64,000 nucleotides of DNA from the NCBI RefSeq assembly GCF_021278965.1, contig NZ_CP065589.1, positions 811,001-875,000 of the forward strand. Reading direction: 5' to 3'. How positions within the stretch are numbered: the stretch's first letter is position 1; each line of letters starts with the position of its first letter. Source of the DNA: Chryseobacterium capnotolerans. GTDB lineage: Bacteria > Bacteroidota > Bacteroidia > Flavobacteriales > Weeksellaceae. A program made the position numbers and the translations under genes. Of the stretch, positions 61,716 through 64,000 are shown one piece after another. Below the pieces are notes generated by a model. That model saw only the letters and a list, made by a program, of their open reading frames with translations, was not told the origin of the DNA and made no database searches.

Positions 61716-62702
61716 TTACTTTGTTACACGAGGTTTATAACCGGATTCGTTAAAAATTTGAGTAGCATCCATTTTCAGAAAGGCTGTCAGTTTCGTTTCA
61801 GGCTTTTCTTTAAGATAGGCTTTACAGATCTGCCATCCTGTGAAAATTCCGATTTGAGGGGAGGATTCATTATCTATTTCAGTATAGAATTTTGAGAATG
61901 GTCCCGGAGCAATAAAACGTTCTCCCAATCTTGGGTCGTCTCCAAATAGCAAATTGCTTTCTACAAAATAATTCCAGATATTGGCTTCATTGTAAGCAGC
62001 CCATTCATACTGTTTCTTTGTATAATTCATTTTCAGATAATCTGGAAAATCAGGAAGAAAGGCATCCTGAAGAATCATTACTTTTCCGTTCAGGATAACC
62101 TGATCTATGAATTTCTGATGGTCCGGTGACTCCGTTACAATATTCTCTGCAAAAAGAAGAGAAACTTTAGGAACAATATTTTGTGGATTCATCGATTTCT
62201 GGAAGTAAAGCTCAAGGCCTTTGTAATGAGCATTGCCATCACCCATAAAACCGGTAATATCTATGAATAGAAGATTTCCTTTTTCATCATAGAAGATAGG
62301 ATCCTGAACCATCTGTAAGGCTGATGAAAACAGATATACTTTTGGGCTTTTAAACTGTGGGAAATAATGTTTGATATGGGCAAATAAATCCTGAAGCTCT
62401 TTCTGCAATTTAGCCTGATCTATTTTACCAATAGCTTCTTTATAGATCTTAATTTCTTCCGCATCAGTTCTTCTTTTGGAGAAATCAGCATCAGAAACGG
62501 TTCCCTGAAACCATGGAAACTGAGCTTTAAACTGATCCAAAGGAATATTAGGGTTATAAAGTTCTTTGGAAATGTCTGTCATTTCAATTTTTTCGGTAGT
62601 ATCTTTTACCTCTATTTTCCACTGGTTTTCAGGTTCTTTTTTACAGGAATTCAATCCTACAGCTAAAATAGAAGAAAGGGCGATATATCTGAAAATCTTC
62701 AT
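61716..62702 (-). CDS. gldB: Gliding motility lipoprotein GldB
   Basis: 328 aa from ATG 62702; the frame's upstream extension of 51 codons is non-conserved in look and crosses the promoter. Signal peptide with lipobox LNSC. Typical parts: DVSKELYNPNIP-like TDISKELYNPNIPLDQFKAQFPWFQGTVSDADF, HYFPQFKSPKVYLFSSALQ, DITGFMGDGNAHYKGLELYFQKSMNPQNIVP. GldB is a membrane lipoprotein essential for gliding and T9SS secretion in Flavobacterium. It is divergent to the LRR gene. Confidence 0.9.
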   Translation of the reverse strand: MKIFRYIALSSILAVGLNSCKKEPENQWKIEVKDTTEKIEMTDISKELYNPNIPLDQFKAQFPWFQGTVSDADFSKRRTDAEEIKIYKEAIGKIDQAKLQKELQDLFAHIKHYFPQFKSPKVYLFSSALQMVQDPIFYDEKGNLLFIDITGFMGDGNAHYKGLELYFQKSMNPQNIVPKVSLLFAENIVTESPDHQKFIDQVILNGKVMILQDAFLPDFPDYLKMNYTKKQYEWAAYNEANIWNYFVESNLLFGDDPRLGERFIAPGPFSKFYTEIDNESSPQIGIFTGWQICKAYLKEKPETKLTAFLKMDATQIFNESGYKPRVTK

Positions 62703-62721
62703 TATTTTTACATTAAGTTTA

Positions 62722-62729
62722 CAAAAATA
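62722..62729 (-). promoter_or_regulatory. Bacteroidota -7 promoter box (TATTTTTG)
   Basis: TATTTTTG on the minus strand, 19 bases upstream of gldB ATG 62702, matching TAnnTTTG. Confidence 0.55.
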
Positions 62730-62748
62730 AGGATTAAATGGACATTTC

Positions 62749-63393
62749 ATGATGAAAATTAAAATATTTACAGCATTCATCGGTATTTTCGGGTTTGTTT
62801 TTTTAGAAGGCCAGAACCTTGAGTTTAAAGATAAAAACCTGGAAAAGGCTATCATTGAAAACTATGATCAGAATAAAGACGGAACGATCAGCCAGCTTGA
62901 AGCAGAAGCAATTAATAATCTCTTTCTGGTTGAAAAAGGGATTACTTCTACGGAGGATCTTCATTTCTTTAAAAACGTGAAAATGATAGTCTTGGATGAT
63001 AATGTTATATCTTCAATCGTCCTGCAAGATATGGACAAGCTAAACCTGTTTTCGTGTACCGGATGCAAAGTAACTTCCTTTAAAGCCGAAAACCTAAGAA
63101 ACCTTACTTCTTTATATCTGGATAATAATAGCCTGGATAATATTTCCCTTAAGGCAACACCCAAAATTGATCAATTAACATTATCTTTAAATCAGCTAAA
63201 AACAATAGATCTTTCCCAGCTTAAAAACTTAAGGAGATTGAATGTAGAACACAACAAGATCCGGAAAATTGATATTTCCGGAAACCCTGCCTTACAGACT
63301 TTAAATGTAGGCGGAAATAAAATGGATGATTCGGACATAAAGAAAGCTGTAAAAGCGAATGTAACAATTTTTGGAATCAATGACCCAAACTAA
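62749..63393 (+). CDS. Exported leucine-rich-repeat protein with EF-hand-like loop
   Basis: 214 aa. Signal peptide (FTAFIGIFGFVFLEGQ), a calcium-type loop YDQNKDGTISQLEAEA near residues 39-53, then LRR-like units (VKMIVLDDNVISSI, LTSLYLDNNSLDNIS, IDQLTLSLNQLKTID, LRRLNVEHNKIRKID, LQTLNVGGNKMDD), each about 21-22 residues. Probably surface or periplasmic binding protein; partner unknown. It is divergent from gldB, sharing a 46-base promoter gap. Confidence 0.85.
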   Translation: MMKIKIFTAFIGIFGFVFLEGQNLEFKDKNLEKAIIENYDQNKDGTISQLEAEAINNLFLVEKGITSTEDLHFFKNVKMIVLDDNVISSIVLQDMDKLNLFSCTGCKVTSFKAENLRNLTSLYLDNNSLDNISLKATPKIDQLTLSLNQLKTIDLSQLKNLRRLNVEHNKIRKIDISGNPALQTLNVGGNKMDDSDIKKAVKANVTIFGINDPN

Positions 63394-63397
63394 TACT

Positions 63398-63919
63398 ATG
63401 AAAATAGAAACTCAAAGACTGATTTTAAGAAAACTAGAAGATACTGATTTTGAAAGGATGTTCCTTATGGATTCTGATCCTAAGGTAATGAAATACCTTG
63501 GGCCGCCAGTGGAAAGCAGAGAAGAATCGAAGGAAATCATCAAAATGATCCAAAAGCAATATGAAGAAAATGGAGTAGGAAGGCTGGCCGTTATTGAAAA
63601 AGAAAGCGGATTGCTGATTGGCTGGTGCGGTTTAAAACTATTAAAAGAACCTATCAACGGATATGTAGAAACCTTAGATTTGGGATATCGGTTTATTCCG
63701 GAATTCTGGGGCAAAGGATATGCCTGGGAAGCAGCGAAAGCAACTCTTGATTACGGCTTTAATGAATTGAAGGCAAGTTCTATATACGCTTTTGCAGATT
63801 CTGAGAATACAGGCTCTAAATATATCCTGAATAAAATGGGTTTTGAAAACACCGGCGAATTTGAAGACTCGGGAGTTAAATGCTTTTGGTATGAGTTGAA
63901 ACGTGAAAAATATCTTTAG
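63398..63919 (+). CDS. GNAT family N-acetyltransferase (RimJ/RimL-type)
   Basis: 173 aa from ATG 63398, right after the LRR gene. KIETQRLILRKLEDTDFERMFLM is the RimJ/L-type start; LGYRFIPEFWGKGYAWEAAKATLDYGF holds the acetyl-CoA loop (WGKGYA), and SENTGSKYILNKMGFENTG is the C-terminal GNAT motif. Acceptor unknown. Confidence 0.9.
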   Translation: MKIETQRLILRKLEDTDFERMFLMDSDPKVMKYLGPPVESREESKEIIKMIQKQYEENGVGRLAVIEKESGLLIGWCGLKLLKEPINGYVETLDLGYRFIPEFWGKGYAWEAAKATLDYGFNELKASSIYAFADSENTGSKYILNKMGFENTGEFEDSGVKCFWYELKREKYL

Positions 63920-63925
63920 TATATA

Positions 63926-64000
63926 ATGATAACAATAAGGCAAGAAGAGATAAAAGACTATGAGGAGGTTTTTAAATTGACGGAAGAAGCTTTTAGGGAG
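63926..64000 (+). CDS. N-terminus of a GNAT-like acetyltransferase (3' end outside window)
   Basis: 25 codons beginning MITIRQEEIKDYEEVFKLTE, starting 7 bases after the preceding gene and open to the window end. The opening (IRQEEIKDYEEVFKLTEEAF) is typical of YhbS-like N-acetyltransferases. Too short for certainty. Confidence 0.5.
   Translation, partial: MITIRQEEIKDYEEVFKLTEEAFRE

Noticed and set aside
1..64000. tRNA, rRNA and CRISPR
   Set aside because: No tRNA-like TTCGAAT arms in context, no rRNA-like conserved stretches and no regularly spaced direct repeats were seen by reading.

Overview
The window is chromosomal DNA of a low-GC flavobacterium, most likely Chryseobacterium or a close relative. 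This rests on gliding-motility genes (gldB, gldC), a type IX secretion sorting domain, a PafA-type alkaline phosphatase, a menaquinone-type sdhCAB set, many small lipoproteins, promoters with the Bacteroidota -7 box TAnnTTTG in place of Shine-Dalgarno signals, and short palindromic intergenic repeats. I saw no rRNA, tRNA, CRISPR or prophage.

Layout. 1-13.6 kb: accessory region with an erythromycin-esterase-like enzyme, a TRIC channel, an azoreductase, an AraC regulator, an MBL-fold protein with a 2-hydroxyacid dehydrogenase, an HxlR/DUF3291 pair and a run of small lipoproteins. 13.7-24.4 kb: exported beta-propeller, cupin, DoxX, AraC, an exported thioredoxin, an alternating set of tiny membrane proteins and helical proteins, a nucleoid-associated protein and a cyclase, with repeats between. 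24.3-30.4 kb: one minus-strand operon, porin - DASS carboxylate carrier - sdhC - sdhA - sdhB. 30.7-36 kb: bile-salt-hydrolase-like enzyme, bacteriophytochrome kinase with heme oxygenase, and mdh. 36-48 kb: a Crp-led hypothetical operon, M28 peptidase, GNAT/VOC genes, pafA, two tandem TPR receptors (one with an AraC domain) and a T9SS cargo protein. 48.4-51.6 kb: cobalamin riboswitch - btuB - btuG-like lipoprotein. 51.7-54.2 kb: cca, NTF2-like, threonylcarbamoyl-AMP synthase. 54.3-55.7 kb: a complete IS4-family element inside a palindromic repeat. 55.8-64 kb: DinB, GNAT, a cystathionine synthase/lyase, gldC, an ABC permease fused to a TlpA-type thioredoxin with its ATPase, gldB, an LRR protein and two GNAT genes.

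Two themes deserve attention. First, at least six genes (including sdhB and the btuG-like gene), and possibly three more, carry an apparent one-base indel in a short A/T run. Because a conserved respiratory gene is among them, homopolymer sequencing error is the likeliest explanation, and these genes should be read as probably intact in the organism. Second, several gene arrangements look unusual: the membrane-permease/thioredoxin fusion lying between gldB and gldC, the two tandem pairs of small membrane protein plus helical protein at 19.2-20.4 kb, and the porin-carrier-succinate dehydrogenase operon.
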